From an uncultured Lachnospiraceae bacterium (lineage in GTDB: Bacteria > Bacillota > Clostridia > Lachnospirales > Lachnospiraceae): 64,000 nt of DNA. This document shows, piece by piece, positions 8,488-16,948 of the stretch (positions are counted from its first letter, which is position 1; every line of letters starts with the position of its first letter). The translations under genes were made by a program, and so were the position numbers. A model generated the notes under the pieces. That model did not search any database. It was not told the DNA's origin and saw nothing but the letters and a program-made list of their open reading frames with translations. Location of the stretch: assembly GCA_910579615.1 (NCBI GenBank), contig CAJTUA010000005.1, forward strand, positions 169,209-233,208, given 5' to 3'.

Positions 8488-11163
8488 ATGACAAGACAGG
8501 AATTTAGGGAATTGGTTTCAAAAAAACGCATCATCCTTGACGGGGCAACGGGCAGCTGCCTGTTTTCGGCAGGGATGCCGCGCGGTGTCTGCCCGGAGCA
8601 GTGGATATTGGAAAATCCCAAAGTGCTCATCCGGCTGCAGGAGGATTACCTTATGGCAGGCACGGATATTTTATACGCGCCAACATTTTCCGGCAACCGC
8701 ATAAAACTGGAAGAATACGGGCTTGCTGCGCACGCGCAAAAAATGAACCGGGAGCTGGTCGCACTCTCAAGGGAAGCCATCCGCCGCGCCGGGCGGGAGA
8801 ACGATGCCTTTGTGGCAGCAGACCTTACCATGACCGGAAGGCAGCTTACCCCGGTCGGAACAATGGATTTTGAAGAGCTCGTAGAGGTGTATAAGGAACA
8901 GGCGCGCTATTGTGTGGAGGCGGGGGCAGACCTCTTTGTCGTGGAGACGATGATGAGCCTGCCAGAATGCCGCGCCGCGCTGCTTGCCATCAAGGAAACC
9001 TGCGACCTTCCGGTGATGGTAACGCTCACCTTCCGCGAGGACGGTCGAACCTTTAACGGGAATTCCCCGGAAACGGCTGCAGTTATCCTTGGGAAAATGG
9101 GCGCGGATGCGGTCGGCATGAACTGCTCGACAGGACCGGATAAGCTCCTGCCGTTTGTAAAGCGCATGGCGGCAGTTTCTGATGTGCCCGTGGTGGTAAA
9201 GCCAAATGCCGGGCTTCCGGTGCTAAAGGACGGGGAAACCGTCTACGATATGGGGGCGGCAGAATTTGCGGAGCATATGAAAGCAGTGCTTGGTGCGGGC
9301 GCTGCAATTGTAGGCGGCTGCTGCGGCACGACACCGGAGTACATTAAGCGATTGTCGGAAGCGGCGGCAGAATTTGCGCCGGCAGCTTGCACAGACAAGC
9401 ATCTTCGGGTGCTTGCGACGGAGCGCAGCATATTGAACATTGATTTGGACGGGAAATTCCTCGTGATTGGCGAGCGCATCAACCCGACCGGGAAAAAGGC
9501 GCTGCAGGCAGAACTTCGTGAGGGCAGCTTTGATATGGTTGAGGAGATGGCGCAGGCGCAGGTGGAGGACGGTGCGGATATCCTTGACATCAATATGGGA
9601 ATGAACGGCATTGACGAAAAGGCGATGATGCTTGCCGCCATCGAGACCGTTTCGGGGCTTGTGGATGTGCCGCTGTGCATTGATTCAAGCCATCCGGAAA
9701 TTATCGAGGCGGCGCTGCGGCGCTATCCGGGGCGCGCGCTCATCAATTCGATTTCGCTTGAGGCGGGGAAGATGGAAAAACTTCTTCCGGCGGCGAAAAA
9801 ATACGGCGCGATGTTCATCCTCCTTCCGCTTTCGCAGACAGGTCTGCCAAAGGATATGGAGGAGAAAAAGCAGATTATCCGCACGATTCTTGCCGAGGCG
9901 GAGAAATGTGGGCTGGCGAGGGAGGATATTTTCGTGGATGGCCTGGTCAATACGGTCGGCGCGAACCGTGACGCGGCACTTGCCGCGGCGGAGACAATCC
10001 GGTACTGCAAGGAAGAACTTGGCGTGGCGACCATGTGCGGGCTGTCCAATATTTCCTTTGGCCTGCCGGAGCGGCAGTTTGTCAATGCGGCGTTTTTAGC
10101 GTTTGCGATTCAGGCAGGGATTACGGCGGCAATCGTGAACCCGGCGCAAAGGCTGTTAATGAATATGGCGGCGGCATCCGATTTGTTATGCGGCAGGGAG
10201 GAGGCGGATATCCGCTATATTGACCGGGTAACGGGAAAGCCGATGACGCTTGTGGAGACGGCGTATTTGGAGGAACTAAAGGAAAAAGCTGCCGGGAGCG
10301 CGGTAACAAGCAAAGGAAGGACAGATGCGGGGAACGGGAGCAGAGCAGTCGGTGGGGCAGGGAATGTTACAGGGAATGGGAACGGAGAAGCCGGTGGGGC
10401 AGGGAATGTTGCAGGAAATGGAAGCAGCGGGAGCGGTGAAAATGGAACCGTTGCAGGAAATGCAGGAACCGCCGGAGCGGGGAATACCGCCGGAAGTGGG
10501 GGGAAAGCCACAGGTGGAAATGCGGCAGTGGATGGCGCCGCCCAAAAGATTTATGAGGCGGTGCTCAAAGGCAACCGCAAGGGGATTGTGGCGCTGACAA
10601 AGGACGGGCTTGCCGCAGGGCATTTGCCGCAGGATATTTTAAATGGCCAGCTCATTCCCGCCATCAACGAGGTCGGCGAGCTGTTCAACTGCCAGAAATA
10701 TTTCCTGCCACAGCTGATTGCTTCGGCGGAGGCAATGAAAACGGCGGTGGAATATCTGGAACCATTGCTTTCCTCGGATGCACAGATGGAAAAACTCGGC
10801 GTGGTCGTTATCGCAACGGTTGCGGGCGATATCCACGATATCGGAAAAAACCTCGTTGCCCTGATGCTAAAAAATTACGGCTTTGACGTACATGACCTCG
10901 GCAAGGATGTGGCGACCACGGACATCATCCGCGCGGCGAAGGAGACGGATGCGGACATCATCGCAGTCTCGGCGCTTATGACGACAACGATGCTTGAGAT
11001 GAAGGAGATTGTAAAGCAGCGCAATGAGGCAGGGCTGCGCGCAAAGGTTATGATTGGCGGCGCGGTGATTACGCAAAGTTATTGCGATGAAATCCATGCG
11101 GACGGATATTCGAAGGACGCGCAGGAAGCCGTAGCAGTGGCGAGGCGACTGGTTGGGAAATAA
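8488..11163 (+). CDS. metH: cobalamin-dependent methionine synthase without reactivation domain
   Basis: Transfers a methyl group from 5-methyltetrahydrofolate through cobalamin to homocysteine. Domains in order: homocysteine methyltransferase (1-290, zinc ligands GMNCSTG near 212 and GGCCGTT near 276); pterin-binding domain (about 325-570, IGERINPTGKK); a Gly/Asn/Ala low-complexity linker (about 610-683); four-helix cap (about 685-765); cobalamin-binding domain with GDIHDIGKNL (about 780; the His is the cobalt ligand). It ends at 891 residues, so the C-terminal AdoMet reactivation domain of E. coli MetH is absent, as in many Firmicutes, implying a separate reactivation partner. The linker is the odd part: repetitive, in frame, and probably hypervariable. 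Confidence 0.94.
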   Translation: MTRQEFRELVSKKRIILDGATGSCLFSAGMPRGVCPEQWILENPKVLIRLQEDYLMAGTDILYAPTFSGNRIKLEEYGLAAHAQKMNRELVALSREAIRRAGRENDAFVAADLTMTGRQLTPVGTMDFEELVEVYKEQARYCVEAGADLFVVETMMSLPECRAALLAIKETCDLPVMVTLTFREDGRTFNGNSPETAAVILGKMGADAVGMNCSTGPDKLLPFVKRMAAVSDVPVVVKPNAGLPVLKDGETVYDMGAAEFAEHMKAVLGAGAAIVGGCCGTTPEYIKRLSEAAAEFAPAACTDKHLRVLATERSILNIDLDGKFLVIGERINPTGKKALQAELREGSFDMVEEMAQAQVEDGADILDINMGMNGIDEKAMMLAAIETVSGLVDVPLCIDSSHPEIIEAALRRYPGRALINSISLEAGKMEKLLPAAKKYGAMFILLPLSQTGLPKDMEEKKQIIRTILAEAEKCGLAREDIFVDGLVNTVGANRDAALAAAETIRYCKEELGVATMCGLSNISFGLPERQFVNAAFLAFAIQAGITAAIVNPAQRLLMNMAAASDLLCGREEADIRYIDRVTGKPMTLVETAYLEELKEKAAGSAVTSKGRTDAGNGSRAVGGAGNVTGNGNGEAGGAGNVAGNGSSGSGENGTVAGNAGTAGAGNTAGSGGKATGGNAAVDGAAQKIYEAVLKGNRKGIVALTKDGLAAGHLPQDILNGQLIPAINEVGELFNCQKYFLPQLIASAEAMKTAVEYLEPLLSSDAQMEKLGVVVIATVAGDIHDIGKNLVALMLKNYGFDVHDLGKDVATTDIIRAAKETDADIIAVSALMTTTMLEMKEIVKQRNEAGLRAKVMIGGAVITQSYCDEIHADGYSKDAQEAVAVARRLVGK

Positions 11164-11174
11164 TGGGATGAAAG

Positions 11175-11217
11175 AACCGGGAAGGAATCTGTGTGCGGAT
11201 TTCTTCCCGGTTTTTTT
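11175..11217 (+). terminator. intrinsic terminator after metH
   Basis: AACCGGGAAGGAATC and its near-complement GGATTTCTTCCCGGTT form a long stem around a 7-base loop, followed by T7. Confidence 0.9.
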
Positions 11218-11317
11218 GTGATGCGATTTTTTTGCTTTTGGATAGGATAGATATGTTATAAAATCTACTGATTTATAGAAAAAAGCTGGGAAAATAAACG
11301 AATAATACCAAAAAAAC

Positions 11318-11346
11318 TTGATATCGTGCCTGCGTTATGTTATAAT
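11318..11346 (+). promoter_or_regulatory. sigma-A promoter of the HTH/helical-repeat regulator
   Basis: TTGATA (11318-11323), 17-base spacer, TATAAT (11341-11346). The leader to the start codon is about 130 bases; nothing else was recognised in this 320-base gap apart from the metH terminator. Confidence 0.75.
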
Positions 11347-11485
11347 TGTAATAACATAGTACAGAAAATGATTTGGTATATTTTGCAATGAGAGGTAGAA
11401 AGAAGGATATATTGGCGGGAACGGGAGAAACGGAATTTATTGAAAACAAGGTTCGGATAAGAAACCATAACAGGAAGGATTCTAT

Positions 11486-13351
11486 ATGGGAAAGACACAG
11501 GAGCAGAACAGGCAGACGGGAATATTTGGACAGTTAATTCGCAACATCCGGGAATTGCAGGGAATCAGCCCGGAGGAACTTGCAAGGGGAATCTGCAGCA
11601 CAAAAGCGTTGGAAAAATATGAAACGGGGGAGCGGGAACCAGACATATTGACAGCGGAAGCATTATTCGGGCGGCTAAAGAAATCAATGGAAAAATTTGA
11701 AGCGATGTTAAGCTGCACGGAACATAAGCAGCTAAAACAGCGCATGGGAATCCAGCTATTGCTGCGGGAGGGAAAGCTCGCGGAAGCGGAAAAGAAAATT
11801 GAAGATTATGCAAAAATAAACCTTGCATTGCATTATCAGTATGCATGTTTTCTGAGGGCAGAATTCCTGCGGAAAACGCACGCGTCGTTAAAAGAGCAGA
11901 TTTGCAATGTGGTGGATGGGATATACCAGACATCAGAGGCCCGAAAGGAAAATACCATCCGGAAGGTGACGGCGGAAGAAATGGCAGGGAATGCCCTGAA
12001 ACCGGAAATGCTGCTAACAGGACGTTATTCAAAAATGGAACTGTACTTATTGGAGCGCTATGCGATTTTGTTGGAGGAAAATGGGGAACCGGAGCGGGCA
12101 GTCCTCTGGTATCAGGCAATCGTGGATTATTTAGAGGATGAGAGATATGATCGTTCCGAACAGTACAGCATTTATCCGATTATGGCTTATAAATTGGCAG
12201 GATATTACGAAACACAATGTCTGTATACCATAGCGATGGAGTGGATTGGGCGCGGCTGTGAGATGTTGAGGAAGAGAAAGAGCCAGCTTCCCCTGTTTTG
12301 TAAGCTGATGGAGCTGAAATTTAAGATAGAGGATTGTCCGGGGGCAGGGAGAAATCCTGATTTCGCGGAGAGGGAGGCATACCGGAAGATGTGTGACAGC
12401 GTGGCAGGCTGTACAGAGGATTGGAAGGAAAACTGGTATCCGATGTACCGTGAGGTACACCGAGTATGTTTTAATGACATTATCCGGGAGCGCAGGATAG
12501 CAAAGGGGATGTCAAGAATGGAACTGGCATACGGAATCTGTGATGTGCGGACACTGGAACGTATGGAAGCCTGCCAGAATACGCCGAGGGCATGGATAAG
12601 GGAAAGGCTTTTGGAAAAGCTAGGGCTGCCATTGGAAAAATATAATGGCGGTATCGTGACAAAGCAGTATGCGGATTATCGGAGATTTTCACAAATGCGG
12701 GAATCTTGCCGGAAAGGTGAATATCAGGAAGCAAAATCCATATATGAAGAATTAAAAAAGGGAATGGATATGAAAAATATTACGAACGAACAGTGGGCGG
12801 AATATTGGGATATCCGGATTGAAGGAGGATTGGGGCATATTCTGCCAAAAGTGAAAGAGGAACGGCTCTGGGCACTTTTAAGAAAGACAGTACCAATCAA
12901 AAGGGATTGTCCGCAGTTTGAGTGTCAGTTGATGGAGCATGAGAGGAATATTTGGAACCAGATTGCGGAAGGTGGAGCACCAGAAGATGGAAAAATAAGA
13001 AAATTTCAGTTAAAGCAGATATGGATTTATTATCAGGAGAGGGAAAAGAGGTTGATAGAACCACAGTATTTGGTTCAATTACTTACACTTTTCGGAGACC
13101 TCACCAGACGGGAAGGGAAGGCTACCTTGGCGTTACGATATTTACATATAGCAGAGAAAAAGATGGTACTGATGGATGAATGGCATTTTTGGGAATACAT
13201 TCTATGTCATAAACAGATAGCAATAATAGAAACGGGCACAGAGAAAAATGATTTTCAGTGTGCCAGGCAAGCATATGCAGTGAGTTGTCTCTATGCAAAA
13301 AATCCGATGATGTGCGATTATCTTATCGAGTGTTTTGAAGAAAACATATGA
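11486..13351 (+). CDS. HTH transcription regulator with long helical-repeat region
   Basis: Cytoplasmic DNA-binding protein of 621 residues. Residues about 10-70 are an XRE-type helix-turn-helix (LIRNIRELQGISPEELARG, then CSTKALEKYETGEREP). A second HTH-like segment lies near residues 330-370 (IIRERRIAKGMSRMELAYG, then CDVRTLERME). The rest is alpha-helical and TPR-like (for example LERYAILLEENGEPERAVLWYQ). This architecture is that of peptide-sensing RRNPP-type regulators, but roughly double the usual length with two HTH units. Right behind it, in the opposite direction, is a gene for a 62-residue exported peptide, a possible ligand source. AGGAAGGA precedes the start. Peptide sensing is inference. 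Confidence 0.75.
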   Translation: MGKTQEQNRQTGIFGQLIRNIRELQGISPEELARGICSTKALEKYETGEREPDILTAEALFGRLKKSMEKFEAMLSCTEHKQLKQRMGIQLLLREGKLAEAEKKIEDYAKINLALHYQYACFLRAEFLRKTHASLKEQICNVVDGIYQTSEARKENTIRKVTAEEMAGNALKPEMLLTGRYSKMELYLLERYAILLEENGEPERAVLWYQAIVDYLEDERYDRSEQYSIYPIMAYKLAGYYETQCLYTIAMEWIGRGCEMLRKRKSQLPLFCKLMELKFKIEDCPGAGRNPDFAEREAYRKMCDSVAGCTEDWKENWYPMYREVHRVCFNDIIRERRIAKGMSRMELAYGICDVRTLERMEACQNTPRAWIRERLLEKLGLPLEKYNGGIVTKQYADYRRFSQMRESCRKGEYQEAKSIYEELKKGMDMKNITNEQWAEYWDIRIEGGLGHILPKVKEERLWALLRKTVPIKRDCPQFECQLMEHERNIWNQIAEGGAPEDGKIRKFQLKQIWIYYQEREKRLIEPQYLVQLLTLFGDLTRREGKATLALRYLHIAEKKMVLMDEWHFWEYILCHKQIAIIETGTEKNDFQCARQAYAVSCLYAKNPMMCDYLIECFEENI

Positions 13352-13369
13352 GTGAGAAAAATAAAAAAC

Positions 13370-13558
13370 TTAATCCTTTTCGATAGGTACCGGTTCGGGA
13401 AGTGGTGGAGGCGGAGGAAGTGTTCCCGGACTTTGAAAAATGATAGAAATACTTGGAGAAAGCAGTTCATCGCTTGGCGGTAGTGGTTTCGCTGCGGAAG
13501 AGACGAACAGTGCTGTGACAAGCATAAGGGTGTAAAATTGCTGAAATAGTTTCTTCAT
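13370..13558 (-). CDS. small exported peptide (62 aa), candidate signal precursor
   Basis: Start at 13558 is set by AGGAGT seven to eight bases upstream on this strand; the much longer upstream frame has no binding site and is rejected. The peptide has a lysine start, a hydrophobic core (FYTLMLVTALFVSSA) typical of a Sec signal, then about 38 residues ending in a proline-rich tail, LPPPPPLPEPVPIEKD. It is tail to tail with the HTH/helical-repeat gene (18 bases apart). No known family recognised. By position and form it resembles pro-peptides of RRNPP quorum-sensing pairs; a simple small secreted protein is the alternative. Confidence 0.6.
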   Translation of the reverse strand: MKKLFQQFYTLMLVTALFVSSAAKPLPPSDELLSPSISIIFQSPGTLPPPPPLPEPVPIEKD

Positions 13559-13614
13559 AGGTACTCCTTTCTTCTCTTTGCGAGAAAATAATATAATGGA
13601 TGGGTAACAAATAC

Positions 13615-13707
13615 AGTATATCATAAAGTTCCCCTGTCCGACCGACAAAAGTGGGGGAAAAATTTCCCCCACTTTTGTCGGAATAATTGGAAAAAGGCTG
13701 CTATAAT
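13615..13707. promoter_or_regulatory. divergent extended -10 promoters around a palindrome
   Basis: Minus strand: TGA-TATACT (TATACT equals 13615-13620) for the small peptide gene. Plus strand: TGC-TATAAT (TATAAT at 13702-13707) for the NlpC/P60 gene. Each -10 lies 20-21 bases from an end of the palindrome at 13642-13681, so the palindrome arms cover both -35 regions. Good -35 hexamers at normal spacing are lacking, which suggests activator dependence. Confidence 0.6.
13642..13681. repeat. perfect 40-bp palindrome, likely operator
   Basis: Two perfect 19-bp arms (13642-13660 and 13663-13681) around two bases; the arm begins CCGACAAAAGTGGGGG. No T run follows on the plus strand, and it lies between two divergent promoters, so an operator is more likely than a terminator. 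The nearby HTH regulator is the natural candidate to bind it. Confidence 0.75.
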
Positions 13708-13815
13708 GTGAGTGAACATGTTCAGAACACGTAGGTAAATGCCTTACAGGCTTCTTTGGACGCTTGGACGCAGAGAGCTTGTAAGGCAAACTTTCAAAAA
13801 ACATGGAGGTATGTT

Positions 13816-15033
13816 ATGAAATATTTGAAGGAAAAGATGTGTATGTTGCTGGTGCTCGCCCTGCTTGTAACCGGTTTGGGCAGCGTTGAGCCGATGGTAG
13901 CAAAAGCAGAGGAAACGTGGAAACAACAATCGGAGGATGATGTACCAGTGCTAGTCTCAGATTGTTTTGAAGATGTTTTGGGATATGCTGAATACTATTT
14001 TTACTATGATAAACCAGACATGCCGCTTGCTGTCTCAGATAGCGATTTTTCACAGTTGCTAATTTCCAAGTCGGAGATTGTTCTGGAGACAAATACCTGC
14101 ATTGATTATGTTGATGTCGTAGGTGTTACAGCCAATGGACAGTATATTAATCTATCGAATGTGGTTGATGTGGTTGCTGAGGATGAAGATATCGCTACAT
14201 ATTGGGATGGCAGGATTTACGGTGTTGGGGAAGGAACGACAGAAATCCGTCTTCGTTATGGTTCGTTGGAAGTAGGGGTTTCGGTAACAGTGAAATCAAA
14301 TTTTGATTTTGAGGCAATGGTTCAAGCGATGATTTCTGGGGAAGAAGGGATTTCCTCATATTCTGTTCCAGGACCAGAAATGCAGGACGTGATGACCCGG
14401 GCATTTGAAATGGATACGGTGGAATGGGTGACAAAACAGGAATTCATACTGAATGATGGAACGGAGGTTGCTCTGGGTACGACTTTGCAGGGATTGCCGT
14501 ATACACAGGAAAACCGCTGTACAGTCAAAGAATTTGAAACGTTTCACAAAAACTGGGAAAGCAATAAGTTCTATTCGTTTGAACGTCAGGAAAATGGTCA
14601 TTATTGGTGTAAATATGGAATTGATTGCAGTGGATTTATTTGTGCAGCATGGAATCTTCCAGTGAGTGGAAAGTATACATATGGCACATCTGATTTTTGG
14701 CGAGAAATAAAAGATGAGAATTCCACTAAATTTGAGAAGGTTGGGGATTATAAAATTGCGGCAAATGCTACAACAACCAGCGGGGGAGTGCAGCAGCATG
14801 AAATATATGCATCTTATCAATACCTAAATGTTGGTGATGCAGTTGTTCAGAGGAGGAGTGGTGGTGGGCATGCCCGTCTGGTTATGACAAATAATCGTAA
14901 TACGGAAATGATATCGTTTTATGAAGCGTATGGAAATTTTCCTACGATAATAACCGTTAGTTATGACCGACTGACTTATGATTATTATTGCCCATTCACA
15001 ATTAAGACAGATTTTTATAATCAGTATAATTAA
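13816..15033 (+). CDS. secreted NlpC/P60-type protein with Big2-like domain
   Basis: Exported protein of 405 residues. ATG 13816 is chosen because GGAGGT lies just upstream and a clear signal peptide follows (CMLLVLALLVTGLGS, end near VAKAEE). A bacterial Ig-like (Big2) domain is suggested at about 90-160 (IYGVGEGTTEIRLRYG). The C-terminal half has the cysteine-peptidase pattern of NlpC/P60 or CHAP enzymes: DCSGFI for the Cys and GGGHARLVM for the His. Likely cuts or modifies peptidoglycan peptides, or a related amide. Transcribed from the promoter beside the palindrome. A remnant of a related gene lies at 15803-16048. Confidence 0.8.
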   Translation: MKYLKEKMCMLLVLALLVTGLGSVEPMVAKAEETWKQQSEDDVPVLVSDCFEDVLGYAEYYFYYDKPDMPLAVSDSDFSQLLISKSEIVLETNTCIDYVDVVGVTANGQYINLSNVVDVVAEDEDIATYWDGRIYGVGEGTTEIRLRYGSLEVGVSVTVKSNFDFEAMVQAMISGEEGISSYSVPGPEMQDVMTRAFEMDTVEWVTKQEFILNDGTEVALGTTLQGLPYTQENRCTVKEFETFHKNWESNKFYSFERQENGHYWCKYGIDCSGFICAAWNLPVSGKYTYGTSDFWREIKDENSTKFEKVGDYKIAANATTTSGGVQQHEIYASYQYLNVGDAVVQRRSGGGHARLVMTNNRNTEMISFYEAYGNFPTIITVSYDRLTYDYYCPFTIKTDFYNQYN

Positions 15034-15085
15034 AGCTTTATTGTTATAATAATAGTTGCTCATTATGTTGTAATTATGGAGGATT

Positions 15086-15790
15086 ATGAAGCGATATTAC
15101 ATTATATTTATAGCATTACTATTCTGCCTAAGCCTGCTTTCCTGTGGAAAGCAGACCGGGCAGGTGGTAGGGGATTCCCCGGTTTTGTCGGATGCCCCAT
15201 CCCCATCCATTGTTATGGAAACATTTCCAACGGACGTGGTACAGGCGGAGTCACCGACAACCACCCCTGTTCTGACCCCGACAGAAATTCTGTCCTGCAC
15301 GCCGTCACCCGTGCCATCCCCAATCTCTCCAGAGCCTACCCTGCCGCCGCTTGACATTACGCTGGTGGATGACGGTCTCCCGTGGGATGAGGAGGCATTG
15401 CCGGAAACGGATTATGTATATATTGTCCGCTTTATCCCTACCGACAGGGATGATTTGCTTGTGGCATATAAGGTGTGCGTGGATGTACAATGGGACATGA
15501 ACGATTTCTATGACGATCAAAAACGTCCGAAAAAGCTTTATACATGGTGGCTGCAGGAGGATGCTTTTTGTTTTGTGCGCTGTAATGGGAGCTCTCCGGT
15601 CGGATATAATGAAAAAACAACACCGGACTATATCGCGCAGGATTTATCCCGTTGGAAGGATGTGGAACCAGGGATGTACAATATTTCCCATGATTTATTC
15701 CGCTGGCTGATTAAATGGTATGAGATCAATTGGTGGTGTGGTGTGAAGGACGGAGAAATTGTTTATGTACGGCAGCATATAGAAGGATGA
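15086..15790 (+). CDS. lipoprotein of unknown function
   Basis: 234 residues with a lipobox at LSLLSCGK (Cys near 20), so lipid-anchored outside the membrane. A Pro/Thr/Ser-rich linker of about 60 residues (PTTTPVLTPTE) leads to a C-terminal domain with many aromatic residues (YTWWLQEDAFCFVRC, LIKWYEINWWCGVKDGE). The domain is not recognised. GGAGGA precedes the start. It lies 52 bases after the NlpC/P60 gene and is probably in the same transcript. Confidence 0.75.
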   Translation: MKRYYIIFIALLFCLSLLSCGKQTGQVVGDSPVLSDAPSPSIVMETFPTDVVQAESPTTTPVLTPTEILSCTPSPVPSPISPEPTLPPLDITLVDDGLPWDEEALPETDYVYIVRFIPTDRDDLLVAYKVCVDVQWDMNDFYDDQKRPKKLYTWWLQEDAFCFVRCNGSSPVGYNEKTTPDYIAQDLSRWKDVEPGMYNISHDLFRWLIKWYEINWWCGVKDGEIVYVRQHIEG

Positions 15791-15802
15791 TTGAATTAGT
15801 CA

Positions 15803-16048
15803 GTGCAAAGACATGATGTTTATGATGCTGCGTATCTGTCATTAACTGTAGGAGATGCGATAGTGAATGGTGAACATTGCAGACTGATATCCTCTAATGA
15901 TACAGCGAGAAAGAAAGTAATTGTTAATGAAGCAAGCGGAAATACACCAAGTATACATTCTTATACATATGATGATTTGGCGAATGAAGGATATTTGCTG
16001 TTTACTATAACGGAAGGCTACTTTAATTCTTTTGACAAGAATAAGTAG
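15803..16048 (+). pseudogene. C-terminal remnant of an NlpC/P60-type gene
   Basis: The 81 codons align with the last part of the protein encoded at 13816: QRHDVYDAAYLSLTVGDAIV against QQHEIYASYQYLNVGDAVV, through the region of the catalytic His (here EHCRLISS), to the C-terminus (YTYDDLANEGY against VSYDRLTYDYY). An in-frame stop (15797-15799) sits just before the matching part, the only start is GTG without a binding site, and the Cys half is missing. It is therefore read as the end of a decayed second copy. Confidence 0.65.
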
Positions 16049-16055
16049 AGTTAAG

Positions 16056-16102
16056 AAAAGGGGGATTGCGATTTTTAACGCAATCCCTTTTGGAGAATTT
16101 TT
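16056..16102 (+). terminator. probable terminator
   Basis: GGGATTGCG-type stem (16056-16070 pairing with 16079-16091, one bulged G), followed after a few bases by T5. Confidence 0.6.
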
Positions 16103-16178
16103 AATATTGATATAACGGTTTATTAACAAAAAATATATGATTTTAGAAGAATTATTTATGCAGTAAAAGGAGGAAGCC

Positions 16179-16851
16179 ATAAAAAAGAAAAAGATTATTT
16201 TATTTTGTGGGGGCATTTTGGTATGTATATTAGCATTATCTCTGTTTTTTAGGAACGCAGGGCAGGATGCTTTAGATGCTGCAAACCGAATCACCACATT
16301 TTCCTGTTCTGAGACATTGACGCAAAAGCTTGGCGAAACGGATAGTGAAGCCTTGAAAGAACAATTGGCAGAAATGCTTATCGTGGAGATTTTTGAACAG
16401 GAGCAGGAAAGCATTTCCATCAAAATTGTTTCGGATTATGCGGAGGCAGCTTTCTGCTTTGGAACGGAGCGGGAGGTTACGGAAAAGGAGTGCGGTATCT
16501 TTTTGGAGATTCCGGGATTTGAGTACCGGTTTTATGGTGAAGACCATTTGGTGGATTTGGGTAGATGGCTGGGAAAGAGATGATACACTTTTGGTACGAA
16601 GTGCGCAGGAAGTAGTCTCAGAACTGCCGGGAAGGGGATGGGAGGCAGCGGAAGGGAGCGAGAAAGAGATTTTGTTGGATGAGGAGACAAGGATTATTTG
16701 CCTGGATTTAAAAGATGGACACGAAGAAGGATATTGTGAAACGTCACTTAAAAATTTCCACAGTATTTTGAAGGAAGAGGGGAGTAATGTTTATTTTGTT
16801 GGTTGGAAAGATGGGAAAGTGAAATGTATGATAAATATATTTATTTCTTGA
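16179..16851 (+). pseudogene. membrane-anchored unknown protein, ATA start and frameshift
   Basis: A perfect AAAGGAGG lies at 16166-16173 and, five bases on, the codon ATA is followed by a normal lipoprotein/TM-like N-terminus (KKKKIILFCGGILVCILALS). An in-frame TAA at 16164-16166 excludes an earlier start, and the first standard start, TTG 16218, falls inside the membrane segment. The frame closes at 16583, while the coding-like sequence continues in another frame (DDTLLVRSAQEVVSELPGRG, to 16851), suggesting a one-base shift near 16570. Either a decayed gene or a gene with non-canonical initiation and a sequencing error. Function unknown. Confidence 0.5.
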
Positions 16852-16891
16852 TATCATAATTTTTTAGTTTGGTTATTTGAATGGTTGATGG

Positions 16892-16935
16892 AACAGGGAT
16901 TCATTTCATAACAGGATTCTGTATTCGATAACAGA
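16892..16935 (+). repeat. three AACAG(G/A)-type repeats before the ABC genes
   Basis: AACAGG at 16892 and 16910 and AACAGA at 16930, spaced 18 and 20 bases, directly upstream of the ABC transporter start. Possible regulator sites; weak on their own. Confidence 0.25.
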
Positions 16936-16948
16936 GGGAAATTAGTAA

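Noticed and set aside
10318..10535. Low-complexity stretch of metH taken as an insertion or frameshift
   Set aside because: The frame stays open, domains on both sides are intact and no end repeats are seen.
13642..13681. The palindrome as an intrinsic terminator
   Set aside because: No T run follows on the plus strand, and it lies upstream of both divergent genes rather than at their ends.
13370..13804. A 144-residue minus-strand protein instead of the 62-residue peptide
   Set aside because: The extra N-terminus runs through the palindrome and both promoters, and the only good ribosome binding site is for the start at 13558.
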